64,000 nt of DNA from an uncultured Butyricicoccus sp. (GCA_934532985.1 CAKTAV010000009.1:18162-82161), one strand, 5' to 3'; counted from the first letter of the stretch, positions 18,565-27,781 are shown. Notes: generated from the sequence alone by a model not told the origin. A program made the numbers and translations.

Positions 18565-20364
18565 TTACTTACGCAGCAGCTCATCCATTTCGCTAATCAG
18601 CTCATCAAACAGCTGGAGTGCCTCGGTGATCGGCTGAGTGGTTGCCATATCCACACCCGCGCCGCGCAGCAGCTCGATCGGCGGCTTGGAGCAGCCGCTG
18701 GACAGGAAATTCAGATAATCCTTGACGGCTGGCCCGCCTTCGCGGAGGATGCGGCGGGAGAGGGCGATTGCCGCGGCGTAGCCGGTGGCATACTGATAGA
18801 CATAGTAATCGTAATAGAAATGCGGAATGCGCGCCCATTCCAGATCAATCTCCGGATCAATCACAATGCCGTCGCCGAAATACAGCTGATTCAGTTCATG
18901 ATACAGCTGGTTGTAGCTGTCGGCGGTTAGGCTCTCGCCGCGCTCGTTGCGGCGGTTGATTTCCAGCTCAAATTCCGCAAACATGGTCTGACGATACAGC
19001 GTCGTGCGGAACTGCTCCAAGAAATAGTTGATGAGATACGCACGGCGGCGCGGATCCGTCGTGTTGTTCAGCAGATACTGCATCAGCAGCGCTTCGTTGC
19101 AGGTAGAGGCAACCTCTGCGACAAAGATGACATAGTTGGAGTACAGCACCGGCTGGTTCTTGTTGGACAGATACGAGTGAATCGCATGTCCCATCTCATG
19201 CGCCAGCGTAAACATGCTGTCCAGCGTATCGGCATAATTGAGCAGAACATACGGATGCACACGCAGACCGGCAGAATACGCACCGGAGCGCTTGCCGACA
19301 TTTTCATATACGTCAATCCAGCGGTTGTCAAAGCCCTCGCGGATCATGGAGAGATACTCCTCCCCCATCGGTGCGAGCGCCTTGAGCACGGTTTCCTTTG
19401 CTTCCTCAAACGGAATCTTGGCGTCGGCATCGGCAACAATCGGGGTATATAGGTCATACATATGGAGCTCGTCTACACCCAGCAACTTTTTGCGAAGGGT
19501 GACATAGCGGTACATCGGCTGCATATTGTCGTGCACTGCCTGAATCAGGTTGGTGTATACCTCGGTCGGCACGTTGGTGCTGTCCAGCGCGGCGTGCAGG
19601 GTGGATTCATAATGGCGCGCGTTGGCGTAAAATTGCAGCTGCTTGACCTGCGCCGTCAGCATAGCGGCGGCCGTGTTGCGGTACTGTCCGTACATGCTGT
19701 ACAGCGACTGGAACGCGGACTTGCGCAGAATACGGTCGCTGCTGTGCATGAGCGGGATATAGCTGCCGTGGGTGACCTCATGTGCGCCGCCGTCCTTGTC
19801 GGTTGCGGGCGGGAATTTCAGGTCGGCGTCGGCGAACATGGAGTAAATCGTCTCCGGCGCCTGCGCCATCTCTCCGGCGGAGGCGAGCAGCTTTTCCTCG
19901 GCGTCCGACAGGATGTGCGCGCGCTTGCGGCGGATGTTGGACAAATGCGTCCGGCACAGTTCCAGCTCCGGCATCTCCTGATAGAATTTCCCCAGCGTCT
20001 CGTCCGGAATGGCGAGCAGCTCCGGCGTCTCAAACGAACCGGCGGAATCCACCGCAACCATCAGCGAAATCATCTGGGAGGTCATGCCCTGATATTTGGA
20101 AACCGCGGTGTCCTCATCGCTGCGCCGCTGTGCGTAGCCAAACAGGCTGTCAAAGGCGACCGTGATGCGCTCGCCGAGCTGAATATAATCATACAGATTG
20201 CGGGCGGAGGAGCCGAGCTTGCCGCGGAAGGCGGAAATCTGCTGCGGGAAGGACTGCGCCTGTTCATAGGCCTCCTGCCACGCCTCGTCCGACGGGAAAA
20301 TATCCTCTAACGCCCAAGTATATTTGGGGTCCGCTTCACTGCGAACCGGAATCGTTTTGTTCAT
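18565..20364 (-). CDS. pepF: Oligoendopeptidase F (M3B metallopeptidase)
   Basis: A cytoplasmic zinc peptidase that cuts peptides of roughly 7-17 residues. The 599-residue length is normal. The zinc-binding HEMGH is at residues 389-393, and the N-terminal M3 domain precedes it. GGAGCGAT lies before the ATG. An extended -10 (TGATATACT on the minus strand, 20403-20411) gives it its own promoter, and a shared terminator ends it. Confidence 0.95.
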   Translation of the reverse strand: MNKTIPVRSEADPKYTWALEDIFPSDEAWQEAYEQAQSFPQQISAFRGKLGSSARNLYDYIQLGERITVAFDSLFGYAQRRSDEDTAVSKYQGMTSQMISLMVAVDSAGSFETPELLAIPDETLGKFYQEMPELELCRTHLSNIRRKRAHILSDAEEKLLASAGEMAQAPETIYSMFADADLKFPPATDKDGGAHEVTHGSYIPLMHSSDRILRKSAFQSLYSMYGQYRNTAAAMLTAQVKQLQFYANARHYESTLHAALDSTNVPTEVYTNLIQAVHDNMQPMYRYVTLRKKLLGVDELHMYDLYTPIVADADAKIPFEEAKETVLKALAPMGEEYLSMIREGFDNRWIDVYENVGKRSGAYSAGLRVHPYVLLNYADTLDSMFTLAHEMGHAIHSYLSNKNQPVLYSNYVIFVAEVASTCNEALLMQYLLNNTTDPRRRAYLINYFLEQFRTTLYRQTMFAEFELEINRRNERGESLTADSYNQLYHELNQLYFGDGIVIDPEIDLEWARIPHFYYDYYVYQYATGYAAAIALSRRILREGGPAVKDYLNFLSSGCSKPPIELLRGAGVDMATTQPITEALQLFDELISEMDELLRK

Positions 20365-20768
20365 GGTATCGCTCCTTTCATGTGCGTGTCATTCTGCTTC
20401 TTAGTATATCACGAAACCGGGTGCGAAAAAAGCGGAGTTGGGCGCGTTTGCACGAATGGAGTCGGCAATTTTTGCCGATCGGCACAGAGAAAGAACGTCC
20501 TGCCGCTTGATAGAGCGACAGGACGTTCTTGTTATGAAAGAGATAAAATTAAGTTTGGAATATTTATTATATAAGAGAAGAATGATGGGTATCACGCGTG
20601 GAGACACTTGGCAGAATGTCTCCCTCGCGTGCTGCCGAATGCGGCGAGCGGACTTCCGAAAATGCCCTTCGATGGAAGTACTACGTCGACTGCATCCAGC
20701 GGGGTATTGAAAATAGGCATGCTCCTTTCTTATGACCGAGGGGTGGTATGGTTACTGTGGGTTGGGAA
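20365..20768 (-). other. Gene-free gap with hairpins downstream of the binding-protein gene
   Basis: Holds the pepF promoter, a stem AAGAACGTCCTG / CAGGACGTTCTT (20491-20530) that reads as a terminator on the minus strand, and another stem around GAGACA/TGTCTC (20594-20631). A 42-codon minus-strand frame starts at 20720 but its ribosome-binding site touches the ATG. ABC-transporter permease and ATPase genes, expected after a sugar-binding protein, are absent. Confidence 0.5.
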
Positions 20769-21791
20769 TTACTCCTCCCAAACACCGATGTCCTTCATCG
20801 AAGAAATGTAGTCGTCAACATTGTCTGCGGTAACGATCTGCGAACCGGAGTCGATGAACGAATCAACCTTCTCGCCATTCAGCGCATTGACGGCTGCTTC
20901 TACCGACTTATAGCCCATGTCATAGCCCGACTGTGCAACGTCCATTGCCAGAGAGCCATCCTTAACGGCTTCAATTGCCGCCTGGTTGCCGTCAAAACCG
21001 CACAGAACGGTGTTATCAAAGGCCTTGTTGTTGGCATCGGCAATTGCCTTGGTAGCAGCCATAACCATGTCGTCGTTCGTGCTGCAAACAACGTCTACAC
21101 CATCCGGATACTTCTGGATGATCGCTTCCATTGCGTTTGCTGCTTTATCTGCCAGTGCGTCACAGTACTGCACCTCAAGCACTTCGCCGCCAGCTGCTTC
21201 GATGCCTGCCTTGTAGCCTTCCAGACGAGCGTCATGGGTCTCATCGCCCTGTACGCCGGTCAGGATAACCGCCGTCGGCTTCTTCACGCCGCGTGCGATG
21301 GCTTCCTTTACAGCGGCTTCGCCGCCGCTCTTCGCTGCGTCCTCGTTGCCGGTGCCGACAAAGGCCAGCTTCTTGTCCGAGGTGAAGTCGGTGTCACACG
21401 CGATGATAACGTCATCGGTATTGGCAACCAGATTGGCAACACTGTCCGACTGCAGCGGGCTGATAACCAGTGCATCGTAGTCGTTGCCCAGTGCGGTCTC
21501 GATCATGTTGATCTGCTCGTCGTAAGCCGTTGCGGAGGTCGGGGACTGGATGTCAACCGTAACGTTCGGATGCTCTTCGGCGTAAGCCTTTGCACCGGCC
21601 ATAACCTTGGAGAAGTGTCCGTCGGTCAGCTTAACGATAAAGCTTACCTTATAGGAATCATCCGAGCCGGCAGCATCGCCGCTTCCGCTTGCGCTGCCGC
21701 TGCTGCTTCCGCCGCAACCAGCCAGAGTACCAAGACACATCGCACCAGCGAGTACACCTGCAAAAAGTCTCTTGTTTGCCTTCATGTTCAT
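20769..21791 (-). CDS. Sugar/polyol ABC transporter substrate-binding lipoprotein
   Basis: A 340-residue periplasmic-binding protein of the ribose/galactose/inositol type (Peripla_BP_4). The signal peptide ends in the lipobox LAGC, followed by a Ser/Gly-rich linker, so it is anchored outside the membrane. The two-lobed fold is suggested by VSFIVKLTDGHFSKVMAGAK and CGFDGNQAAIEAVKDG. It lies downstream of an isomerase and an IolG-like dehydrogenase on the same strand, pointing to inositol or a related polyol. No permease or ATPase genes are next to it, so it must use components encoded elsewhere or be non-functional in transport. Confidence 0.9.
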   Translation of the reverse strand: MNMKANKRLFAGVLAGAMCLGTLAGCGGSSSGSASGSGDAAGSDDSYKVSFIVKLTDGHFSKVMAGAKAYAEEHPNVTVDIQSPTSATAYDEQINMIETALGNDYDALVISPLQSDSVANLVANTDDVIIACDTDFTSDKKLAFVGTGNEDAAKSGGEAAVKEAIARGVKKPTAVILTGVQGDETHDARLEGYKAGIEAAGGEVLEVQYCDALADKAANAMEAIIQKYPDGVDVVCSTNDDMVMAATKAIADANNKAFDNTVLCGFDGNQAAIEAVKDGSLAMDVAQSGYDMGYKSVEAAVNALNGEKVDSFIDSGSQIVTADNVDDYISSMKDIGVWEE

Positions 21792-21899
21792 TTCCTCCTC
21801 GTAGTTGGTTCTTTCCTTCGGTTTCTTTTCTTTTTTTGGGAATAGGCGCTTTATTTTGTCTCCCGCGGTGACACGGCACGGCGGAAAAGAAAATCAAAC

Positions 21900-22841
21900 T
21901 TAGCGGCTGATCGTAGCCTGCAATGCATCAATCGAGGTGAGAATACCAGCCTCGGTGGACATTGTGAAGTCCTCCATCTCCAGCGATACATCGCCGTTAT
22001 AGCCCATCATGCGGACAACGGAGAAGAATTCCTTCCACCATTGCAGATCCTGGCCGCAGCCAACGGCAACATAGTTCCACGAGCGGTTTGCGGTATCCAG
22101 TACGTTTTTCCACTCGGTCAGACCGTTGACCGCTGCCATGCCGCGCTCGATGCGGGTGTCCTTGCCGTGGACATGGTAGATAGCACCCTTGAGGGCACGG
22201 GCGGACTGAATCGGGTCAGCACCGTAGGCAATCAGATGGGACGGGTCGAGGTTGATGCCGATGATGTCATCGCCCACGGCCTCGCGCAGATGCCAGAACG
22301 TCTCCGGATTGTGTACCATCATGCACGGGAATTCCTCGATGGCGATCTGCTCCAGATGATGCTCGTGGCAGAAGGCGGCAAACTGCTTCCACCATTCGGT
22401 AGTCACACGCCACTGGTAGTCTACCGTCGGCTGCATGTACGCGGTCATCGTGACGGAAGAGGTGATCCAGTTCGGGGTGGTGTCGTTCTCGCTGCCTGCC
22501 GGAAGTCCGGACATGCAGACGATTTTCTTGACGCCCAGCTTTTCTGCCAGCAGAACACAGTCATACATCGACTTGCTGTATTCCTCGCCGGTTTCACACG
22601 GCCACAGCTGATTGCATGAGGTGTTGAGTGCTGCGATGCGCATGCCGCGCTTTTCCAGCTCCGCCAGATATTCCTCACACTTTTTGTCGTCGGCCAGCAG
22701 CTCTGCCGTTGGGCAGTGGGTTCTTGCACCCCAGCCTCCGGCGGTCATCTCAACGGCGTTGATGCCGAGGGACTTTACCTTGTCCAGCATGTCGGTGTAC
22801 GACAGCTCAGCCAAAACGTCTGTGCAAATTGATAACTCCAT
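21900..22841 (-). CDS. Sugar phosphate isomerase/epimerase (xylose isomerase-like TIM barrel)
   Basis: A 313-residue protein of the AP endonuclease 2/xylose isomerase-like TIM-barrel family. Metal-site features include EEFPCMMVHN, NLDPSHLIAYGADP and YHVHGKDTR. Relatives act in inositol and rare-sugar breakdown (IolE/IolI types), but the exact substrate cannot be told. It sits 36 bases after the dehydrogenase and about 110 bases before the binding protein, an operon. Confidence 0.87.
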   Translation of the reverse strand: MELSICTDVLAELSYTDMLDKVKSLGINAVEMTAGGWGARTHCPTAELLADDKKCEEYLAELEKRGMRIAALNTSCNQLWPCETGEEYSKSMYDCVLLAEKLGVKKIVCMSGLPAGSENDTTPNWITSSVTMTAYMQPTVDYQWRVTTEWWKQFAAFCHEHHLEQIAIEEFPCMMVHNPETFWHLREAVGDDIIGINLDPSHLIAYGADPIQSARALKGAIYHVHGKDTRIERGMAAVNGLTEWKNVLDTANRSWNYVAVGCGQDLQWWKEFFSVVRMMGYNGDVSLEMEDFTMSTEAGILTSIDALQATISR

Positions 22842-22877
22842 TTGTATTTCTCCTCAAGATTTCATCCGGTGGGTTGC

Positions 22878-23891
22878 TTACTTCTTGTACAGATCCGGCA
22901 TCTCGTCGTAAACGACATCGACGATGGTCTGCGTGTCGCGTGCCTTGGAAGCGGCAGCGGCAACAACCTGGCAGCAGTAGCCGTCCCATGCGTTCGGGCC
23001 GTCCACGCGGCCTTCCTTACAGCCGTTGATCCATGCCTGGAATTCGGTGTTGTAGGCATCGACGAAGCGGGTGGACCAGTCGGCGTCAACGGCGTTGCCG
23101 CGCATGGTGTTTGCCAGAACCTCAATCGTTGCCGGCTTCGGCAGATTCAGGATTGCGTCCTCGCAGACAACCTCGCAGCGGACATCGTAGCAGTTGCCGT
23201 CGTGAACGAAGGACTCGACGTCGATGCGCACGCCGGACTCGGTGGTCAGGATCATGATCTGCGGATCGTGTACACCCTCTGTCGTGCGGCGGGTGTCCTT
23301 GGCGTAGCGAACCTCAGCGGTCTTGTAGTTCTCGCCGAGCAGCCAGCGCAGTACGTCCATCTCATGTACCATGGAGCCTTCTACCGCGGTGGAGTTGTCC
23401 CAATCCTGCAATACATCGGCGTTGCGGTGTGCGCAGTGCAGCAGCAGCGGCTCGCCGTACTTCTTGCTCTCGATGGCTTCCTTCAGCTGTTTGTAACCGG
23501 AATCATAGCGACGCATGAAGCCGACCTGAACAAACTGCTTGCCGGCCTTGATCTCGGCCTCTACAATGCGCTTGCAGGCGTCAGCCTTCGGTGCCAGCGG
23601 CTTTTCGCAGAATACATACTTGCCGGCGTTGATGGCAGCGAGTACAAACTGCTCGTGATACGGATCTGCGGCGGTGCAGATAACGGCGTCGATATCCGGA
23701 TCGTTGATCATTGCGATCGGATCCTCATAGCCCTTGATGCCGTACTTTTCCGCAACAGAAAGACCGAATGCTGCGGCGGGGTCCGAACAAGCGGTGACCG
23801 CTGCGCCCTGCAGCTTGGTGTTAATGCGCTCAATATGTGTCTTACCGATTCCGCCGGTGCCGACAAGACCAATTCGCAGTTCGTTTGCCAT
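22878..23891 (-). CDS. Gfo/Idh/MocA oxidoreductase, inositol 2-dehydrogenase-like
   Basis: A 337-residue NAD(P)-dependent dehydrogenase. The Rossmann motif GLVGTGGIGKTH starts at residue 8, the family EKP motif is in VFCEKPLAP, and VGFMRRYDSGYKQL resembles IolG-type inositol dehydrogenases. The metal-free active site is expected to use a Lys/Asp/His set around GSMVHEMDVLRW. It is first in the operon, divergent from an AraC regulator that probably controls it. IolG is the best guess; other sugar alcohols are possible. Confidence 0.87.
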   Translation of the reverse strand: MANELRIGLVGTGGIGKTHIERINTKLQGAAVTACSDPAAAFGLSVAEKYGIKGYEDPIAMINDPDIDAVICTAADPYHEQFVLAAINAGKYVFCEKPLAPKADACKRIVEAEIKAGKQFVQVGFMRRYDSGYKQLKEAIESKKYGEPLLLHCAHRNADVLQDWDNSTAVEGSMVHEMDVLRWLLGENYKTAEVRYAKDTRRTTEGVHDPQIMILTTESGVRIDVESFVHDGNCYDVRCEVVCEDAILNLPKPATIEVLANTMRGNAVDADWSTRFVDAYNTEFQAWINGCKEGRVDGPNAWDGYCCQVVAAAASKARDTQTIVDVVYDEMPDLYKK

Positions 23892-24290
23892 AGTAATTTC
23901 TCTCCTATTCTAATCGGTATAGCGGCAGCAGCTGCTGCCGTATGCTTGTATTTGTGAAGTGTTTAGTTTGCTTTTTGCACCTTCAGTGTACTCTGCGAAA
24001 ACCGCTTTGTCCAGCGGGCAAAGTGATCAAATATTTTTTGCGTTTTTCGTGCTATCCGTATAAATTGGTGAGAAAGAAAACAAACGGGACTTAACGGGTA
24101 ATGGCGCAAAAATTCCCGGTGTTTTTGGACATTTTTATTCGTTTTCAACTGGAAAGTTGGCGGTATCTATCATATTTCAGATAGTAACTATCGTTTTCCT
24201 ACACAAAAAAACGGGGGTTTTGCATCACGGCAAACGATGAGCGGATGGAAGAAAACTTGTCGTTTTCGACACAAAAAATTTTTCGATTTC
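23892..24290. promoter_or_regulatory. Divergent control region with direct repeats
   Basis: Two direct repeats TCGTTTTC plus ACACAAAAAA lie at 24191-24210 and 24260-24278, 69 bases apart, a spacing typical of AraC-family operators with a looping or tandem arrangement. The rest is T/A-rich with no recognised gene. A promoter for the minus-strand operon was not clear. Confidence 0.45.
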
Positions 24291-24319
24291 TTGACAATTC
24301 CAAGATGGGACAGCATAAT
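24291..24319 (+). promoter_or_regulatory. Promoter of the AraC-family gene at 24.3 kb
   Basis: TTGACA (24291-24296), 17 bases, CATAAT (24314-24319); it lies 13 bases after the second direct repeat. Confidence 0.7.
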
Positions 24320-24345
24320 GAGAACAGGAGAGAGGAGGGATTGCC

Positions 24346-25263
24346 TTGCATTTTTATGTTTGCGAGATGCCGATGGACTTACATGTGCCGATGGGCTCGC
24401 CGGAGCTGGTGTATACCAACTACTGCAACGAACAGGATCAGCAGCATGCACGCAGTCTGCACTCCCACCATGATCTGGTGGAACTGATTTACATCCTGCA
24501 CGGAGAGGGGATTTTTGAGATCGGCGGAACGGCCTACCCGGTGCATGGTGGTGATTTGGTGATCTACAACAGCGATGTTGTGCACAACGAAAGCTTGAAA
24601 AACCCACCGCCGCCGCTGTACGGCATTGCGGTGTCCGGTATCCGGCTGGAAGGAATGCCGCCCAGCTGTATGATTGCGCCAGGAGCAAGTCCCGTCCTGA
24701 CCCCGCAGGAAAATACGGCGGAGCTGCGGACGCTGTTCCGCATGATTTACGAGCAGTCCAGCCGTCAGACGCCGAGCTCAGCGACGATTTGCAACGCCCT
24801 GCTTCAGGCGCTGCTACGCATGATTATGGAACTGCTGGACGGCGCGGTGCCGCAGTCCTCCTCGGCGAAAAAGCTCTCGAGATCAGATCAGCTGAGCCAT
24901 GAGATTCAGGAATACATTGATGAGCATTCGCTGGAGGACATTTCGGTACAGGAGGTCGCGGAGCGGTTTTCGATCAGCCCGACCTATCTGTCGCGCTTGT
25001 TCAAACAGGCCACCGGCATGTCGCTGATGCAGTACGTCATTCACCGGCGGATCGGTGAGGCACAGACGCTGCTGCTGATCTCGGATCTGCCTGTGACCGA
25101 GATTGCGCGACGGGTTGGGTATGATAACCTGAGCCATTTTGTCAAGATGTTCACACAGAATGTCGGCCTTTCGCCGCGGCAGTACCGCAAAAACGGCAGC
25201 GCGATTCCGTACCATGGACGAACCAGACTGGCGGAAAAACCGTCGAAACGGGCGAAAAAATAG
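24346..25263 (+). CDS. AraC-family transcriptional regulator with cupin sensor
   Basis: A 305-residue regulator. Residues 30-110 form a cupin-like sensor (LHSHHDLVELIYILHGEG, then VHGGDLVIYNSDVVHNE). The C-terminal ~100 residues hold the AraC DNA-binding domain with ISPTYLSRLFKQATG and EIARRVGYDNLSHFVKMF. The start is TTG at 24346, seven bases after GGAGG; no ATG in frame fits. It is divergent from the polyol operon and likely regulates it in response to a sugar ligand. Confidence 0.9.
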   Translation: MHFYVCEMPMDLHVPMGSPELVYTNYCNEQDQQHARSLHSHHDLVELIYILHGEGIFEIGGTAYPVHGGDLVIYNSDVVHNESLKNPPPPLYGIAVSGIRLEGMPPSCMIAPGASPVLTPQENTAELRTLFRMIYEQSSRQTPSSATICNALLQALLRMIMELLDGAVPQSSSAKKLSRSDQLSHEIQEYIDEHSLEDISVQEVAERFSISPTYLSRLFKQATGMSLMQYVIHRRIGEAQTLLLISDLPVTEIARRVGYDNLSHFVKMFTQNVGLSPRQYRKNGSAIPYHGRTRLAEKPSKRAKK

Positions 25264-25296
25264 CGGATTTCGGTGGAGCATTACACCGGTTTGTGG

Positions 25297-25302
25297 TATA
25301 CT
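25297..25302 (+). promoter_or_regulatory. Extended -10 promoter of the AIM24-like gene
   Basis: TGG-TATACT, with TG at 25294-25295, and no strong -35. Confidence 0.45.
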
Positions 25303-25352
25303 GAACACAGAAAGTCAATATTATTTTTTTCAGAACAGGGGAGGGAACTGGT

Positions 25353-26039
25353 ATGAATTATGAAATTTTCGGCGAGAGCATGCCGGCGGCAACCGTGCGT
25401 CTGGCACCGGGGGAGAGCGTGTACACACAGGCCGGCGGCATGACGTGGATGACCGAGGGCGTTCAAATGGCAACCAATCTGCGCGGCGGACTGGGCCGGG
25501 CGTTTGGACGCATGTTTTCTGGCGAGTCGCTGTTTATGGCAACTTTCACGGGCAGCCGACCGGGTGATGAAGTGACCTTTGCATCGACGATGCCAGGTGA
25601 AATCCGTGCGTTTTCCATTCGTCCGGGATATGAAATCATCGCGCAGAAGGGCGCGTTCCTGTGTGCTGACCCGAGCGTGCAGCTGTCGACGTTCTTTACG
25701 CGCGGCATTAAGGGCGGCCTGTTCGGCGGCGAGGGCTTTATTCTGCAAAAATACACTGGTGAGGGCACGGTTCTGTGTGAACTGGACGGCACGGTGAAGG
25801 AGATTGATCTGGCACCGGGCGAGCTGCTTCGCGTGGATTCCGGCAATATTGCGGCGTTTGAGTCGTCGGTGGATTATTCGGCGGAGATGGTCAAGGGCTT
25901 TAAGAACATTCTGTTCGGCGGAGAAGGACTGTTTCTGTCCACACTGCGCGGTCCGGGACGCGTTTGGCTGCAAACTATGACGGTTTCAGAGCTGGCGAAG
26001 CGAATCGTCCCATTTGTCCCAACGAGCAGCAGCAATTAA
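25353..26039 (+). CDS. TIGR00266/AIM24 family protein
   Basis: A 228-residue protein of the AIM24/TIGR00266 family. Typical features are the N-terminal YEIFGESMPAATVRL, the QAGGMTWM segment, a glycine-rich GGLGRAFGRMFSGESLF, and repeated beta elements such as GGLFGGEGF and FGGEGLFL. The family is widespread but its role in bacteria is not known. GGGAGGGAA precedes the ATG. A terminator follows, so it is a single-gene unit. Confidence 0.88.
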   Translation: MNYEIFGESMPAATVRLAPGESVYTQAGGMTWMTEGVQMATNLRGGLGRAFGRMFSGESLFMATFTGSRPGDEVTFASTMPGEIRAFSIRPGYEIIAQKGAFLCADPSVQLSTFFTRGIKGGLFGGEGFILQKYTGEGTVLCELDGTVKEIDLAPGELLRVDSGNIAAFESSVDYSAEMVKGFKNILFGGEGLFLSTLRGPGRVWLQTMTVSELAKRIVPFVPTSSSN

Positions 26040-26057
26040 TAACGAATCGCATTATGT

Positions 26058-26088
26058 GCCCCGTCGGTGTGTCCGGCGGGGCGTTTTT
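26058..26088 (+). terminator. Terminator after the AIM24-like gene
   Basis: GCCCCG stem with GGGGC partner around an 18-base loop region, then five T. Confidence 0.75.
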
Positions 26089-26149
26089 CGTATAGCTTTG
26101 CGGCATTTTGTCCATCCTAAACAAAGAGAATGCGGAAGGAGGAGATTGA

Positions 26150-27070
26150 ATGCTTGACTGCGTGATAATCGGCAGCGGCCCGGCGGGTCTGAGTGCGGCG
26201 ATTTATGCGCGGCGCGCGATGTTGGATGCGGTTGTGGTAGAGCGCGAGCCGATGGGCGTGGGACAAATTGCGGAGAGTGAGCTGGTAGACAACTATCCGG
26301 GTGTGCCGGACTGTGCAGGATATGAGCTGGGAGAGCGGATGCGGACACACGCCGTGTCGCTTGGCGCGGATATCCGCGAGGGCAATGTGACGCAGATTGC
26401 CCCGAATCCGGATGGATGGACGATTTTCCTGGAGCACGGGGAACAGTGGGAAAGCCGGACTGTGATTTACGCTGCCGGGGCGTCGCCGCGCCGGCTGGAG
26501 ATTCCGGGAGAACAGCGGCTGTGCGGGCACGGCGTATCCTATTGTGCAGTGTGTGATGGGGCATTTTACCGCAGCCGCACTGTGGCGGTCATTGGCGGCG
26601 GAGATAGCGCGCTGAGTGAAGCGCTGCTGCTGGCAAAGATAGCAAAAACCGTCTATCTGCTGCATCGGCGGGCACAGTTTCGCGCGAGTGCATCGCTGCA
26701 AGAGCGCGCAGCGCAATGCCAAAATCTTGTTCCGCTGATGGAGGCGGTTCCGACGGAGATTGTGGGAGAGCGGCGCGTAGAGGGACTGCGTTATCAACAG
26801 GCTGGGGAAGAACGGCGAATTGCCGTGGATGGTGTGTTTATCGCGATTGGCAGTGTCCCGAATACGGCGCTGGTAGATGGCCTTGCGTTACTGGATGCAC
26901 GGGGCTATCTGGCGGCGGGCGAGGACGGCAGAACCACAGCGGCGGGATTGTTTGCGGCGGGCGATGTGCGGACGAGACCACTGCGGCAGGTAGTGACGGC
27001 AGCGGCAGACGGGGCGACTTGTGTCCAGTCGGCACAGGAGTGGTTGCTGAAACAGAGCCGGGAAGGTTGA
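26150..27070 (+). CDS. Thioredoxin reductase-like flavoprotein
   Basis: A 306-residue FAD/NAD(P)H disulfide reductase. The FAD-binding GSGPAG is at residues 8-13. The redox pair is Cys132 and Cys135 in CAVCDG, and the NADPH-binding GGGDSA follows. C-terminal GLFAAGDVRT is the second FAD motif. It is a TrxB homologue, but no thioredoxin gene adjoins it, so the partner could be thioredoxin, a glutaredoxin-like protein or another disulfide. GGAGGAG precedes the ATG. Confidence 0.92.
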   Translation: MLDCVIIGSGPAGLSAAIYARRAMLDAVVVEREPMGVGQIAESELVDNYPGVPDCAGYELGERMRTHAVSLGADIREGNVTQIAPNPDGWTIFLEHGEQWESRTVIYAAGASPRRLEIPGEQRLCGHGVSYCAVCDGAFYRSRTVAVIGGGDSALSEALLLAKIAKTVYLLHRRAQFRASASLQERAAQCQNLVPLMEAVPTEIVGERRVEGLRYQQAGEERRIAVDGVFIAIGSVPNTALVDGLALLDARGYLAAGEDGRTTAAGLFAAGDVRTRPLRQVVTAAADGATCVQSAQEWLLKQSREG

Positions 27071-27074
27071 TGGA

Positions 27075-27245
27075 ATGCAGGAAGTCTTGCGAAATAGAAG
27101 ATATATGCAAGAAGTAAGATGCCTGCGATTATGCAAAATGGTTTTATGGAAATACTGTGGAATGGTGAGTAAAGCCACAAACGATGCAGCGGGATTGTAT
27201 GCACGATTGTTGCTAAAAATGGTGCGTTTTTTTGAAAAATCGTGA
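27075..27245 (+). CDS. Possible 56-residue small protein
   Basis: A short reading frame begins four bases after the thioredoxin reductase stop, with GGAAGG about nine bases before its ATG. The peptide is basic with three cysteines (LRLCKMVLWKYCGMV) and no known family. It could be a coupled small gene or chance. The surrounding 27071-27340 stretch has nothing else recognisable. Confidence 0.3.
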   Translation: MQEVLRNRRYMQEVRCLRLCKMVLWKYCGMVSKATNDAAGLYARLLLKMVRFFEKS

Positions 27246-27340
27246 AATTATAGGAGATAACAATGTAGAAAAGACAAACGGAGGGAGAGACCGGACAGGA
27301 GTTTCTCTTTTGCAGAATTGTAAAAAATTTCTCTAATTGG

Positions 27341-27369
27341 TTGACAGTTTCTCGGAAATTTTTTATACT
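27341..27369 (+). promoter_or_regulatory. Strong promoter of a small membrane protein gene
   Basis: TTGACA (27341-27346), 17 bases, TATACT (27364-27369). The start near 27376 excludes the ATG at 27337. Confidence 0.75.
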
Positions 27370-27420
27370 GAGTGTACTACAGACAATAATACATTGGGAC
27401 GTGCAGAAATGGGGGATTTT

Positions 27421-27660
27421 ATGCATGGCAAACACAGACTGATGTTAGGGATATGCAGCGCATTGTCAGCGCTTGGCGTGGTGCTGTGTATCTGGCGCAT
27501 GATGAACTGGGAACAGACTGCGGCAGTCTGCGCTGCGGAGACAGAAGGCAGCTGGATCAGCACCGCTGTGCTCAGTACAGCGGGACTGTATGCCGCGACG
27601 ATTGCTCTGCTGATCGGCACGACGGTGCTTGCGGCGCGGTGGTGGAATCATTCGGCGTGA
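27421..27660 (+). CDS. Small two-helix membrane protein
   Basis: A 79-residue protein not recognised as a named family. Hydrophobic helices are at about residues 7-24 and 49-71, with a charged ETEG-containing loop between them, so it is likely an integral membrane protein with both ends on one side. The ATG at 27421 is chosen because GGGGGA lies five bases before it and the promoter excludes earlier starts. It is a single-gene unit between thioredoxin reductase and ptsH. Confidence 0.65.
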   Translation: MHGKHRLMLGICSALSALGVVLCIWRMMNWEQTAAVCAAETEGSWISTAVLSTAGLYAATIALLIGTTVLAARWWNHSA

Positions 27661-27708
27661 GGGCACGGTCAGTCTGGCGGAAATGTTATAAATAAGAAGC
27701 ACAAAGGG

Positions 27709-27781
27709 TTCTCGCGCCGAAGGAAAAAATCCCGATTGATTGAGGGATAACCTTTACTGCGGCGAGAGAATATGATAAAAT
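27709..27781 (+). promoter_or_regulatory. Long nested hairpin and possible ptsH promoter
   Basis: Three nested pairings, TTCTCGC.CCG with CGG.GAGAGAA (27709-27719/27760-27770), AAGG/CCTT and ATCCC/GGGAT, make a 62-base imperfect hairpin. Overlapping it is a possible promoter TTTACT (27753-27758), 17 bases, TAAAAT (27776-27781). Whether the structure acts in DNA or RNA is open. Confidence 0.4.

Noticed and set aside
20594..20720. A 42-codon minus-strand frame downstream of the binding-protein gene
   Set aside because: Its ribosome-binding site touches the start codon and the frame runs through a hairpin; no conservation can be judged.
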